Assembly: GCA_963844805.1 (NCBI GenBank)
Contig: CAWJPU010000009.1
Coordinates: forward strand, 434,001 to 498,000
Source: JACCZR01 sp963844805
GTDB taxonomy: Bacteria > Actinomycetota > Thermoleophilia > Solirubrobacterales > Thermoleophilaceae
Direction of reading: 5' to 3'
Length of the DNA stretch: 64,000 nucleotides
The position numbers and the translations under genes were made by a program. Under the pieces are notes generated by a model. It was not told where the DNA came from. It worked only from the letters and a program-made list of their open reading frames with translations, and searched no databases. Positions 1 through 10,154 of the stretch are shown here, piece by piece; the first letter of the stretch is position 1; the number at the start of each line of letters is the position of its first letter.

Positions 1-1
1 G

Positions 2-1151
2 CCCACGACCTTCGAGCTGCTCTCCGGAGGGGTCAACCTCGTCCGCCAGGTCCGCGAGCTGAAGGTGGAGGACGTCCTCGGGCGCGAGCCTGTGCGCGTG
101 GAGCTCGACCGCGTGGGTGCCTACCTGCGCGGGGACACCGTGCTGGTGACCGGCGCGGGCGGCTCGATCGGCGCCGAGCTGTGCCGCCAGATCGCCCGGG
201 TGGGACCGCGCGAGCTGATCCTGGTGGAGAACGGCGAGAACTCGCTGTTCGAGATCGCCCGCGAGCTGGAGGACGAGCGCCATTTCGGCCGCGCGACGCC
301 CGTGCTGGCCGACGTCAAGGACGCCACCCGCATGGCGGAGATCTTCGAGGAGTACGAGCCGTCGGTCGTCTTCCACGCCGCCGCCTACAAGCATGTGGGG
401 CTCATGGAGGAGAACCCGGTGGAGGCGATCCGCAACAACGCCGTGGCCACCCGCATCGTCGCCGCGGCCGCCGGCGAGGCGGGGGTGGACCGTTTCGTGC
501 TGGTCTCCACCGACAAGGCGGTGGCGCCGGCCACGGTGATGGGCGCCTCCAAGGCGCTGGCCGAGTGGGCGGTGGAGGCCGCCCACCACCGCTACCGCTC
601 GACCAAGTACGCCGCCGTGCGGTTCGGCAACGTGCTCGGCTCCTCGGGATCGGTGGTCCCGATCTTCCGCCGCCAGATCGCGGCGGGCGGCCCGCGTGAC
701 GGTCACCGACGAGAAGATGACGCGCTATTTCATGACGATTCCCGAGGCGGTGCAGCTGATCATCCGCTCGGGTGAGCTGGCCGCCGCCGGCGAGGTCTTC
801 GTATTGGAGATGGGCGACCCCGTCAAGATCGTCGACCTCGCGCGCAACATGATCCGCCTGGCCGGCCTCGAGCCCGACGAGGACATCGCGGTGGAAGTAA
901 TCGGCCAGCGGCCGGGGGAGAAGATCCACGAGGACCTGTTCAACCCGGGCGAGCGGCCCCAGCCGACCCCGGCGGAGAAAATCGTCTCGGCGCTGCGCCC
1001 GGCGCCCGATCCCGAGTGGGTGGAGGCCGCTTTCCTGCGGATCGAGGAGCTCGTGTACGCCGGCGACGCGTCGGCGCTGGCCGGCGCCGTGGCCGAGCTG
1101 TCCGCCGAGCGTAGCCTGATGGTCGGCGGCAGCAGCCGCACCGCGCTCTAA
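2..1151 (+). CDS. FlaA1/CapD-family nucleotide-sugar dehydratase/epimerase (5' partial, frameshifted)
   Basis: NAD(P)-dependent dehydratase/epimerase that modifies a nucleotide sugar for surface-glycan synthesis. The gene enters from the left edge, so the usual membrane N-terminal half is missing. Visible are the dinucleotide loop GAGGSIG (about nt 152-172), the VMGASK active-site segment (about nt 536-553), where Met stands in for the usual SDR tyrosine as in this family, and the C-terminal GQRPGEKIHEDL motif. The frame breaks at base 695: one frame reads to GGP and VTVTDEKMTRYFM resumes one base later, so a single extra C splits an otherwise intact gene. It lies upstream of the LytR_C gene on the same strand. 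Family assignment is firm; the sugar substrate is unknown. Confidence 0.85.
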
Positions 1152-1169
1152 GGTTCGGGGACTTCCGGC

Positions 1170-2445
1170 ATGGAGATCGTCCAGGAGATCGGCGCCTACG
1201 CCGGGCTGGCCGCGGTGGTGGGTCTCGCCGTGTTGTCCGCCCTCTACTTCTCGCAGGCGCGTGACGTTCGCCGGTTGCGTGAATGGGCCGGGCGCGCCCC
1301 CGACCGCGCTCCCGACCCCGCCGCCCGCACCCAGCCCCCGCGGGTGACCCCGCAGCCGCGGCGCACCGGGCCGATCAGGCCCGGGCAGCCGGTACGGCCG
1401 GGTCAGGCGCCCGTACGGCCCGCCCAGGGCGGCGCGAAACCGGCCACCGCGGTGGGCGGAGCCGCCGCGGCGGGCGGAGCTGCTGCCGGAGCCGCGGCCG
1501 GAGCGGCAGGGCCGGAGCGGCCGGCCCCTCCTCTCCCGCCGCTCGCAGCGCGGCCGGCGGAGCCGAGGCCCCGCCCGCCGAGGCCGGCGAGGACGAGGCC
1601 GGCACGGGCGACGACGAGGCCCTGGAGACCGCGGCGGCGGGACGCGACGACGACGCCACCGAGGTCGCGGCCCCGCCCGGCGACGGGGTGCCCGCCGAAG
1701 GCGACACCGGCGAGGGGGACGAGCTCCGCGAGGACGAGGACCTGGGCGACGAGGAGGAGGACGAGGACCGGGAAGCCGTTCCCTCCAACGGCGCCCCCGA
1801 CGCGCGAGGGGGTCTCCCCGCCCGTGCCCCCCGCGGCGCCCGCTTCGCCCCCCACGCTGCCGCCGCGGCCCGCCTCACGCCTGCCCGCCCGGCCCGCGCC
1901 GCCGAGTCGGACCGGGGGCGGCCACACGGAGGTCATCCCGCCTTCCCAGCGCAAGCAGCCCTGGTACCGGCGCGATCCGCGCCTGGCTGTGCTCGCGGTG
2001 GCCGGAGTGCTGATCGTGGGCGGCGCCGCCGTCTTCGGATTGACCAAGATCGGCGAGGAGGGCAGCCCCCAGCGCGCGTCCGAGAACGCGAGCAACGGCG
2101 ACAGGCGGCTCCGACCGCCCGGCCCGCCGTCGCCGCGGCGCGCCGGTCAACCCGTCCTCGGTCACCGTGTCGGTGCTCAACGGGACCAACATCCCCGGCC
2201 TCGCGGCCCAGATCGGCGACGAGGTGGAGGCCAAGGGCTTCCAACTGGGCAACGTGACCAACGCCAGCGACCAGGGCGTGCGCAACGAGTCGGTCGTGTT
2301 CTTCGCCCGCGGCGGCGAGCGCGAGGCGATCGCGGTGGGCCGCGCGCTCGACATCTCCCAGCGCGAGGAGATCGACACGAGGACGCAGTCCCTGGCCGGC
2401 GACGCCCGCGTGGTCGTCGTGGCCGGGTCCGACAAGACGCGATAG
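1170..2445 (+). CDS. Membrane protein with C-terminal LytR_C domain (multiple frameshifts)
   Basis: The N-terminus MEIVQEIGAYAGLAAVVGL has a membrane segment. It is followed by a Pro/Ala/Arg-rich stretch, an acidic stretch (rich in E and D, about nt 1580-1790, in another frame), a second membrane segment (AVLAVAGVLIVGGAAVFGL, about nt 1990-2045) and a LytR_C domain (SVLNGTNIPGLAAQIGDEV onward, nt 2167-2442). LytR_C domains are found on cell-wall-associated proteins of actinobacteria; the function here is unknown. The pieces lie in three frames, with switches near 1520, 1800 and 2100. The last switch is clear, because the frame starting at 2101 runs directly into the LytR_C motif. Either the gene is decayed or the sequence contains indel errors in very GC-rich DNA. 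Confidence 0.6.
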
Positions 2446-2454
2446 GGCTCGGGC

Positions 2455-3228
2455 CTAGGGCACCTCTCCGCCGTCGCGCAGCGCCCGCGCGACGTCGGCC
2501 AGGCGAGCCTCGTCCACCAGCGTGTAGACGCCCCCGTCGCGCTCGATCGTTGCGCCGGGCCAGGGTGGGTACCAGAACGCGCGTATTCGACGCTCGATCT
2601 CCTCGGGGCCGGCGTCGGGCGGCGTGCGGCGCATCTCCTCCAGGTCCTCGCGGCTGACGTAGCGGCCCTCGCCCTGGGGCTCGCGCGGCAGGTCGTCGCC
2701 CGCCATGAGGGTCTCGACGACCTCGCCGAACACCTCTAGCAGCACCTCCTGCGAGCGCAGGTCCAGCGACCAGGCGGTCTCCGCCGCGGGGTCGATGGCG
2801 AAGCGCCGGACCTCGACGAGGTCGCCGGTGTCGAACCGCTCGTCCACGAAGTGGGCGGAGACGCCCCACTCGGTGAACCCCTCGAGCACGGCGACGTTGT
2901 AGCCGCCCAGGCCGCGCATGTCGGGCAGCGGGGCGGGATGGAAGTTCAGGCAGCCGATCTCCGGCCCCGAGATCAGCGGCTCGCGGATCAGCCGCGGGTA
3001 GAGGAAGGAGATGACCAGGTCGACCTCCCCGGCCAGCGCGTAGGCGTCCTCCTCGCCGATCAGGTCGATCCCGAGCCGCACGGCCGCCTGGTCGGTGCGC
3101 TGGGACGGATGCTCGTCGCCGGCCGGCGGAGCGACCACGACTCCGCGCACGTCACAGCCGCTGTCGACCAGCGTCTCGAGCGCCCGGACGGCCGAGCGCT
3201 TGTGCTTTGCCAGGAGGAGGGCCTTCAT
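2455..3228 (-). CDS. Formyltransferase-family protein, probable sugar N-formyltransferase
   Basis: A 257-residue protein of the formyltransferase fold (methionyl-tRNA formyltransferase, GART and ArnA/VioF-type sugar formyltransferases). The catalytic signature is present: Asn-Phe-His in CLNFHPAPLPDMRG and the Asp in RFDTGDLVEV, matching the Asn-His-Asp triad. It is shorter than Fmt and sits among glycosyltransferases, so formylation of an amino sugar by 10-formyl-THF is the likely reaction (inference). The start ATG at 3228 overlaps the true stop of the upstream glycosyltransferase as ATGA. As the sequence stands a frame break upstream makes the two genes read as one 627-codon frame; I treat them as separate. 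Confidence 0.75.
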   Translation of the reverse strand: MKALLLAKHKRSAVRALETLVDSGCDVRGVVVAPPAGDEHPSQRTDQAAVRLGIDLIGEEDAYALAGEVDLVISFLYPRLIREPLISGPEIGCLNFHPAPLPDMRGLGGYNVAVLEGFTEWGVSAHFVDERFDTGDLVEVRRFAIDPAAETAWSLDLRSQEVLLEVFGEVVETLMAGDDLPREPQGEGRYVSREDLEEMRRTPPDAGPEEIERRIRAFWYPPWPGATIERDGGVYTLVDEARLADVARALRDGGEVP

Positions 3229-4338
3229 GCGGTCAGCTCGGAGTAGAGGTCGAGCGTAAGGCGCGCCACCTCGTCCCAGGAATAAGGGCCCTTCGGCCGC
3301 GGCCCGGGCGGCTTCGCCGAGCCGCTCCCGCGCGGCGGGGTCGTCGAGCAGGCCGCGGAGGGCGTCCGCCAGCGCATCGGGGTCCTCGGGCGGCACCAGC
3401 AGCCCCGCGCCGGTGTCCTCGGCCACCTCCTCGAAGCCTCCGACCGCGGACATCACGATCGGCTTGCCGAAGGCCAGCGCCACGTTGAGCACGCCCGACT
3501 GGTCGACCTCGCGGTGAGGGAGCACGACCACGTCCGCGCGGCGGAAGTAAGCCGGCACCTCGGGCTCGGGGAGATAGCGGGTCACGAAGCGCACGCCGTC
3601 ACCGGCCAGCCGGCGCAGCGGCTCCAGGGGCGTGTTGAGCGGCCGTCCCACGATCCACAGCTCGGCGCCGTCCAGCCCGGCGAACGCGCGCAGGAGGACG
3701 TCGATGCCCTTGTAGGGGCGGATCGTCCCGAAGCAGAGGATCACCGGCCCCTCCACCGCGGCGAGCTCGGGCGGCAGCGGGCCCGCGCCGGGCAGGTCGA
3801 GCATGTGCGTGAAGGCGCCGTGGGGGATCACGCGGACCCGGCCGGGGTCGACCCCGACGCGCTCTACAAGCTCGCGCTCGCCGTGGCGCGTGTGGACCAC
3901 CACGGCGTCCATCTCCCGCGCCACCTCCACCGCGCCGCTACGGCGCAGCACGTTGTGGACGGTCATCACGCGCGGGCGCTTGGGCGGCAGCAGGTAGCGG
4001 TCGGCGGGGCGCAGCCACTGGTAGTGAGCGACGTCCCCGTCCGCCAGGCGCCGCCTCAGCCGGAGCATCCCCGCCGGGTGCTCGAGCGCCTTGGCCGCCC
4101 GCCGGCGCCTGCGGGCCTCGAGCCCCAGCCGGGTGGCGAGCGGGTAGAAGAGCTCGGTCAGCTCGTAGTCGCGCTCGGCGGCCAGCGGGCCGTACAGGAA
4201 GCGCGAGGTGATCAGCTCGACCGCGGCGCCCCGGCGGGCCAGAGCAGCCGCCAGGGCATGGTCGTAAGGGGTCACGTCCCCCGAGGGATCCACGAGCTTC
4301 ACCTTCACGGAGCCGACATTCTCGGCCTTTACGCTCAC
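3225..4338 (-). CDS. GT4 family glycosyltransferase (frameshift near its 3' end)
   Basis: GT-B glycosyltransferase that transfers a sugar from an activated nucleotide donor, probably in surface-glycan assembly. The N-terminal domain begins VKLVDPSGDVTPYDHALAAA. The C-terminal donor domain has VILCFGTIRPYKGIDVLLRA, the acceptor-loop region ADVVVLPHREVDQSGVLNVA and PPEDPDALADAL. Near base 3284 one extra base shifts the frame; the other frame reads PYSWDEVARLTLDLYSELTA then stops at 3225, which is the normal ending for this family. The start at 4338 lies 5 nt from the divergent gene at 4344, so both promoters must overlap coding sequence, or an internal start is used. Confidence 0.8.
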
Positions 4339-4343
4339 CGCCG

Positions 4344-6113
4344 ATGGCGAGCACCCCCGTCCGCGTCCTGTTCGCCGTCCTGATCCTCGCGACCGCGGGC
4401 GCCTTCCTGGCCTCTCAGTACCTCAAGGGAGAGGAGCCGCTGGTGCTGCGCTTCGAACGCGAGCCCAAGTCCTTCTCGCCCACCGCGCAGGGCGCCGTGA
4501 ACCGCGCGCGGGTCGGTTTCGTCCTGCGCGAGCCGGCCAAGGTGACCTTCTCGATGGTGAACTCGGAGGGCGTCGAGGTGCGGCGCCTGGTCGATGCTCG
4601 CCGGCTGCCGGGCGACGAAGAGCTGTTCTTCCGCTGGAACGGGCGCGACGACGAGGGCCGTCTTGTGCCCGACGGGGTCTACCGGATGCGCGTGTTGCGC
4701 GAGGGCCAGGGCCGCTCGGTCACGTCGGGCCGCCGGGTGCGGGTGGACACCAAGCCCGCCGTGCTGGCCGTCACCGGCGTGCGGCCCAACCTGATCCCGG
4801 CCGGCACGGGCCCCCGGCCGGTCCGCGTGCGCTTCCAGGGCCTGCGTACCGCCGACGCGGAGTTCCGCGTGCTGCGGGTGGGGGCCGGCCGCCCGCGCGA
4901 GGTGGCCCGCTTCCGCGCCGACGGGCGGCGCCGCGGCACGTGGGACGGACGCGTGCGCGGCGGGCCCCCGCCGCGGGGCGAGTACGTGTTCGAGGTCACC
5001 GCGCGCGACCGCGCGGGCAACCTCAGCCGGTCCCGCCTGCGACCGGCTCGCCCGCGGACCGCGGTGGCCGTGCGGGGGCCCACCCTGGCCGCTCCCGCCG
5101 GGGTCGTGTCGGCGGGCTCGCGCGCGATCCTGCGCGCGGACGGCGTGCGGCGCGGCTCCCCCTACAGCGTGCGCCCGGTGGGCGGCGGACGGCCGCTGCC
5201 CGACGGGCGGGTCCGCAGCGGCACCCTGCGCCTGCGCATCCCGTCCGGCGCGCGCTCAGGCCTCTACGTCGTGCGCATCGACTCCCGCGGCAGCACGGCG
5301 GCCGCGCCGGTGGCCGTCGCGGGCCGGCCGCTCGGCGGCGGTTCCGACGCCCGGCCGCTGGTGGTGCTGCCCGTGGTGTCCTGGCAGGGGGACAACCCGT
5401 TCGACGACCGCTACGACGGCGTCCCCGACGACCTCGAGAGCACCGGGCGGGCGCCCCTGTTTCGCCCCTACAGCGCCGGCCTGCCCTCTGGCGTCCGCAC
5501 CCAGGCCGGCCCGCTGCTCGCCTTCCTCGACCGCGCGCGCCTTCCCTACGACCTCACCACCGACCTCTCCCTGACCCGCGAACGCGGGCCGTCAATGGGC
5601 GCGGCCTCCGCCGTGGTCCTGGCCGGCGACGCTCGCTGGCACCTGCCGGCGCTGGCCCGCCGGCTGCGCCGGTACGTGGACGACGGCGGCAAGGTGGCGC
5701 TGTTCGGCGCCGACTCGCTGCGGCGCCCCGTCGGCCTCGACGACAACGTGCTGACCGACCCCGGGGGGCGCCGGCCACTGGACCCCTTCGGCGAGCGCAC
5801 CGCGCTGAACCACACCGGCGAGGCGCCAATGCGCCTCCAGCGCAAGGGGCTGGGGCTGTTCAGAGGCACGGACGACCTGATCGGCTCGTTCCGGGTGTTC
5901 GAACGCTCGGTCTCGCTGGCGCCGCAGGCGCGGCTGGAGGCCAGCGCGGGCCGCGACGCCGAGCCGGCCCTGGTCGGCTACCGGCTCGGGCGGGGCACCG
6001 TGGTGCGGCTCGGATCGCCGGGGTGGCTGTCCGAGCTGCGCGAAGAGCGCGCGAGCGTGGAGGTCCAGAGGGTCACCCGCAATCTCTGGCGCCTCCTATC
6101 CTCCGGCCGATGA
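4344..6113 (+). CDS. Exported FlgD-Ig-like protein with C-terminal DMFase-like domain
   Basis: A 589-residue protein with an N-terminal membrane anchor/signal (about residues 5-24). A FlgD-type Ig-like domain follows (about 55-135) with the signature FRWNGRDDEGRLVPDGVYRM, then a second similar Ig-like repeat (about 155-225, ending VTARDRAGNLSRS). The C-terminal region (about 330-589) resembles the large domain seen in N,N-dimethylformamidase beta-like proteins, with PLVVLPVVSWQGDNPFDDR and a glutamine-amidotransferase-like stretch (VVLAGDARWHLP). Enzymatic activity is not shown by any clear catalytic triad. It overlaps the next gene by ATGA, so the two are translated together. It is probably surface or periplasmic. 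The specific role is unknown. Confidence 0.7.
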   Translation: MASTPVRVLFAVLILATAGAFLASQYLKGEEPLVLRFEREPKSFSPTAQGAVNRARVGFVLREPAKVTFSMVNSEGVEVRRLVDARRLPGDEELFFRWNGRDDEGRLVPDGVYRMRVLREGQGRSVTSGRRVRVDTKPAVLAVTGVRPNLIPAGTGPRPVRVRFQGLRTADAEFRVLRVGAGRPREVARFRADGRRRGTWDGRVRGGPPPRGEYVFEVTARDRAGNLSRSRLRPARPRTAVAVRGPTLAAPAGVVSAGSRAILRADGVRRGSPYSVRPVGGGRPLPDGRVRSGTLRLRIPSGARSGLYVVRIDSRGSTAAAPVAVAGRPLGGGSDARPLVVLPVVSWQGDNPFDDRYDGVPDDLESTGRAPLFRPYSAGLPSGVRTQAGPLLAFLDRARLPYDLTTDLSLTRERGPSMGAASAVVLAGDARWHLPALARRLRRYVDDGGKVALFGADSLRRPVGLDDNVLTDPGGRRPLDPFGERTALNHTGEAPMRLQRKGLGLFRGTDDLIGSFRVFERSVSLAPQARLEASAGRDAEPALVGYRLGRGTVVRLGSPGWLSELREERASVEVQRVTRNLWRLLSSGR

Positions 6114-7408
6114 GGCGCGAGGCCGCGATCATGGCCGGCGCCGTGATGCTCGTGATCCTGGTCGCGGCCGGTGGCTACGCCCTGCTGCGCGACGACCGCG
6201 GCGCGGAGAAGCGCGGCTCGGCCAAGCAGGAGTTCGACACCACCCAAGAGCCCGAGGCGCCGCGCAAGCCCAAGGCGACCATCCCCTGGCCCACCTACGC
6301 CTTCGACGTCCGGCGCACGCACCTGGCCACCGGCTTCAAGCACCGGCCGCCCTACCGCAAGGTCTGGCGCCTGGACGGGAGGGACACGCTGGAGTTCCCG
6401 CCCAGCGTGGGCTACGGCCGCGTCTTCCTGGCCCAGCAGAAGGGCCTCTTCTTCGCCATCGACGGCAAGACCGGCAAGGTGCGCTGGAAGCGCAACTTCA
6501 AGCGCTGCGCGGCCTCCTCGCCCACCATCGCCCGGCGGACCGTGTACCAGGCGTACATGGACTTCACGGACTGCCCCCAGGGCCGCGCGGGCGCCTCGGG
6601 GTTCGTGATCGCGATGAACTACAAGACCGGCAAGCGGCGCTGGATCTACCGCACGGGCCCGGTGGAGTCATCGCCGCTGCTGGTAAAGCGGACGCTCTAC
6701 TTCGGCTCCTGGGACCGCAAGGTCCACGCCGTCAACGCGCGCAACGGCAAGCGGCGCTGGACCTTCCAGGCCGACGAGGAGGTCAACACCTCGGCGGCGT
6801 ACTCGAAGGGCACGATCTTCATCGCCTCCGACGCCGGCACGGTCTACGCGCTCGACGCCCGCACCGGGCGCAAGAAGTGGTCGGCTAAGCCGAGCAGCGA
6901 GTTCTTCTACGCCACCCCGACGGTGGCTTACGGGCGCGTGTTCATCGGCAACACCGACGGCACGATGTACGCCTACGGCGCCCGCAGCGGCCGGCTGCTG
7001 TGGGCCAAGCCGCTGGGCTCGTACATCTACGCCGCCGCGGGCGTGGCCAAGCGGCGCGTGTTCAGCGGCACCTACGACGGCTTCGTCTACTCGCTCAACG
7101 CGGCCACCGGCGACGTGGTGTGGCGCAAGCCGGCGCCCGCCGCCGTCCACGGGTCCCCGACGATCATGAACGGGCTGGCCTACTTCTCCACCTGCTCCAC
7201 CTGCGGCTCGGAGGCCTCACGGGCGGTGAAGGGCGGCCCGGACAGCACGGTCGCCTACAGCATCCGCACGGGGCGGATCCGCTGGCGGCTCAACCAGGGG
7301 AAGTACGCGAGCCCGGTGGTGGCCGACTCGAAGCGGGTGTACCTGACGGGCCGCTCGTACCTCTACGCGCTGACAGAGCGATCAAAGCGGCAATCGCGGC
7401 GCCGGTAG
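6110..7408 (+). CDS. Exported PQQ-like beta-propeller protein
   Basis: A 432-residue protein starting at ATG 6110, which overlaps the previous stop (ATGA). Residues about 6-24 form a signal/anchor (AAIMAGAVMLVILVAAGGYALL). The rest is a run of PQQ-type propeller blades, each with a G-[KR]-x-R/K-W motif: GKTGKVRWK, YKTGKRRWIY, ARNGKRRWTF, ARTGRKKWS, ARSGRLLWA, AATGDVVWRK and IRTGRIRWRL. It has a CSTCSTC cluster near the C-terminus. Propellers of this type (BamB-like) bind proteins or redox cofactors, but the PQQ ligand is not implied by the fold. The last 119 bases overlap a convergent gene, which suggests a nearby indel affecting one of the two C-termini. Confidence 0.8.
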   Translation: MRREAAIMAGAVMLVILVAAGGYALLRDDRGAEKRGSAKQEFDTTQEPEAPRKPKATIPWPTYAFDVRRTHLATGFKHRPPYRKVWRLDGRDTLEFPPSVGYGRVFLAQQKGLFFAIDGKTGKVRWKRNFKRCAASSPTIARRTVYQAYMDFTDCPQGRAGASGFVIAMNYKTGKRRWIYRTGPVESSPLLVKRTLYFGSWDRKVHAVNARNGKRRWTFQADEEVNTSAAYSKGTIFIASDAGTVYALDARTGRKKWSAKPSSEFFYATPTVAYGRVFIGNTDGTMYAYGARSGRLLWAKPLGSYIYAAAGVAKRRVFSGTYDGFVYSLNAATGDVVWRKPAPAAVHGSPTIMNGLAYFSTCSTCGSEASRAVKGGPDSTVAYSIRTGRIRWRLNQGKYASPVVADSKRVYLTGRSYLYALTERSKRQSRRR

Positions 7409-8654
7409 CCGGCCACACCAGGTAGTAGTTGTTGAAGGTGCGGCCGATGAAGAGCAGCACCAGGATCGAGACGGCGAAGGCCGCCGCGCCGAACCACACC
7501 TCCTCGGCCTTGCGCTGCTGCACCAGCAGCCACACCGTCAACGGCAGCCACAGCAGAAGGGCGAACAGCACGAACGGGTAGGAGCCCTCGCGGTCCTCCA
7601 GGATGCCCGCGCGGATCAGGATCGCCGATAGCCCGTAGCCCACGATCTTGTAGGTGCCCGCGCCGTACTTGACCGTGTCGTCGATGAACGCGCCGGGGTC
7701 GGCGATCAGGAAGGGCAGCGAGCAGACCGCCAGCACGCCGGCGAACCACGCCGCCGCCCCCAGCCTGCGCCCGGGCGGGACCATCAGCGCCAGGAAGGGC
7801 ACCGCCACCACCGCGAACTGCTTCAGCATCACCGCCGCGGCCAGCGCCGCGGCCGCGGATTTGAAGTGGCCGCGCGTCACGAGCGCAAAGGCCAGCACCA
7901 CTCCCAGGATGCTGGGGGCGTCGTTCTGGCCGAACCAGGCCGATCTGACCGCGATCGGGTTGGCCGCCAGCAGCACCCCGATCACGATCCGCCACGACAG
8001 CGGCGCCCTGATGAGCATGGCCGCGCCGAACAGGCCCAGCGTGCAGAGCAGGACGAACATGCGGTAGTCGTCGAACGGCGCCGGGAGCAGCCGCCACACG
8101 GCCCCCGAGATCGCCGCCCCGGGGAAGTACGCGAAGTGGTCGAGGGCGACCTCCTGGCGCCGGACGCGCTCCGAGATGGTGCCGTCGCGGGTGTAGAAGC
8201 GGTCGAGGCCGTCGGGGCGGTAGTCGTGCCCGTAGGGGTTCTCGCCGTCGAGCACGAGGTCCCCGGCGATGTCGATCTGGAAGGTCGAGTCGTTGGTGTG
8301 AAACCACGGCTCCGTCGACTGGCGCAGCCCGAGCTGGAGCAGGGTCGAGGGCAGCAGGAGCATCAGCGCCACGCCCAGGGCGAGCGCGATCCCGGTCCAC
8401 GCCGGGAACGCCCTGCGCCTGCGGAGCGCGACCACCGCCACCGCGCCCACGCCGAGCGCGGCGAGGAAGGCGGCGGCCCGAGCGATGCCGACGTCCCACT
8501 CCTCGCCCGCGGCGCGGACCAGGGGCGCGAGTATCCCCTGGGGGTCCACCGAGGGCGGGCGGAAGGGCCACGGGTCCGAGCCCAGCTCGGGGAGGGTGAT
8601 CGCGATGAGGCCGGTGAGGACCGCGCAGAGCGCGAGCAGGCCGTGCCGGCTCAC
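7290..8654 (-). CDS. GT87/DUF2029-like polytopic membrane glycosyltransferase
   Basis: A 454-residue polytopic membrane protein with about ten hydrophobic segments and a large loop after the second or third segment (STEPWFHTNDSTFQIDIAGD, then ENPYGHDYRPDG). The loop composition and the ANPIAVRSAWFGQNDAPSIL motif resemble polyprenyl-phosphate-dependent GT-C mannosyltransferases (GT87/DUF2029). A role in lipid-linked or wall-glycan mannosylation is inferred. The GTG start at 8654 overlaps the stop of the upstream ligase gene (GTGA). The final about 35 residues (after LIALSARRG) are low-complexity and overlap the PQQ gene on the other strand. The true C-terminus may lie near 7410 if there is an indel here. 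Confidence 0.65.
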   Translation of the reverse strand: MSRHGLLALCAVLTGLIAITLPELGSDPWPFRPPSVDPQGILAPLVRAAGEEWDVGIARAAAFLAALGVGAVAVVALRRRRAFPAWTGIALALGVALMLLLPSTLLQLGLRQSTEPWFHTNDSTFQIDIAGDLVLDGENPYGHDYRPDGLDRFYTRDGTISERVRRQEVALDHFAYFPGAAISGAVWRLLPAPFDDYRMFVLLCTLGLFGAAMLIRAPLSWRIVIGVLLAANPIAVRSAWFGQNDAPSILGVVLAFALVTRGHFKSAAAALAAAVMLKQFAVVAVPFLALMVPPGRRLGAAAWFAGVLAVCSLPFLIADPGAFIDDTVKYGAGTYKIVGYGLSAILIRAGILEDREGSYPFVLFALLLWLPLTVWLLVQQRKAEEVWFGAAAFAVSILVLLFIGRTFNNYYLVWPATGAAIAALIALSARRGTSGPSGTPASSRPPPGSRTSPG

Positions 8655-10145
8655 GCCGGGGCCACGGCGCGGCGCCTTCGCTCCCGCTCGGCGGCGCGGT
8701 CGGCCGGGGTGGCCTGGCGCTGGGCCACGTGTGCGCAGGCCAGCCCGAGCACCAGCCAGGTGAGGGGGTCCTCGAGGAAGCCGGGATAGAACAGCGAGTG
8801 GACGAAAAGCACGAGCAGCGACGCGCCCAGCGCGAGGCCGAACGCGCGGTCGCGGCGCGTGACCGAGGCGATCGTGCGCGCCCCGCCCACCAAGAGGGCG
8901 ATGTAGGCGAGCACGCCCGCGATGCCGAGCTCGGCGGCCACGGTCAGCGGCGTGGTGTGCGACACGAAGTCGGCGGTGGGCTTGCTGCTGTCCGCCGCCT
9001 CCCGGCTGGCCCGCGGCTGCCCGCCGACCCCGACCCCGAGCACAGGGTTCTGCGCGATCACCTCGACTGTCTGGGCCACGCGGTCGGAGCGGTCGCTGGT
9101 CTCACGGCGCAGGTCGTCGGAGATTGCGGCGGCCACCACCAGAGCGGCCCCCGCGACCAGGAACGCCACTGCGGCCCCGGCGGCCACCTTCTTCAGCCGG
9201 GGCCCGCCGGTGGCCGCCGCCAATGCCAGCGTCACGACCACCAGGGCGACCATGCTCGACTGCGAGTAGGAGAACAGCAGGCCCGCCCACAGCACGATCA
9301 CCAGCGCGACCCCCCAGCGCAGGCTGATGCGGGACAGCGCCAGCGCCACCAGCACGATCGCGAGGCCGAGCACCACATGGCGCCCATACAGGCTCGGGTC
9401 CACGAACAGCGAGGTCACTCGGAAGAAGTCGCCGTTGGCGTTGGCGGTCTGGACGTTGGGGGCGAAGAAGAAGAGCTGCTGGGTGACCGCCTGGTAGAGG
9501 CCGACCACCGCGAACAGCGTCGCCAGGGCGACCGCCAGCCGGCCCAGCTGTCGCGGCAGCGTCGTGGGCATCGGCGACCGGCCGACCACCGCGAGCAGCG
9601 CTCCGAAGGGGAGCAGGAAGAAGCCCAGGAGGTCCTCGCCCGGCACCGCCCTGTCGGCCCACAGCAGCGAGAGGCAGCAGATGGCCAGGAAGGCAGTCGC
9701 CGGATAGGAGACCGCCCGGGGCAGCACGCGCAGCCGCTCGCCGCGGATCGCGCGCCAGGCCAGCGCCGCGATCGCGGCGGCCAACACGAAGTAGAGCGGA
9801 AGCAGCCGGCCGAGCTGGCCGTCCTCGGCCACCGAGATGGGAAAGCCGCCGCCCCCAGGGTCGAAGGACAGCGGCAGGCGGAAGGGCGCGGCGGCCAGGA
9901 CGGCGAGCGGCGCCCAGGCGGGCCGGCGCACCAGGACCGCGGCCGCGCCCCCGAGCGCGGCGAGCCCGAACACGCCGCCGCCCAGCCGCGGCGGCCGGGC
10001 TCAGCGAATCGAAGCTCTCGGCGTCCAGGACGAGCGCCGCCTCGGCCACGCCGAGCAGCGCCAGGCCGCCGAGCAGCACGAGGCGCTCGCGAGCGAGCAG
10101 GACGCCGGCCGCACCGAGCGCGCCGGCCAGGGCGGCGACCACCAT
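8651..10145 (-). CDS. O-antigen ligase/Wzy-like polytopic membrane protein (frameshifted near N-terminus)
   Basis: An approximately 497-residue polytopic membrane protein of the O-antigen ligase (Wzy_C/WaaL) superfamily. It has many hydrophobic helices, a large periplasmic loop (about nt 9000-9130, QNPVLGVGVGGQPRASREA) and the N-P-x-x-G-x-G-x-G pattern seen in this family. It would join or polymerise lipid-linked glycan units outside the membrane. The protein starts at ATG 10145 (MVVAALAGALGAAGVLLARE). Near 9975 one extra base in a GGCGGCGG run moves the frame, and the rest continues from VFGLAALGGAAAVLV. It ends in a GTGA overlap with the GT87-like gene, so both are one operon with the glycosyltransferases upstream. 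Confidence 0.7.
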
Positions 10146-10154
10146 GGCGCCACC

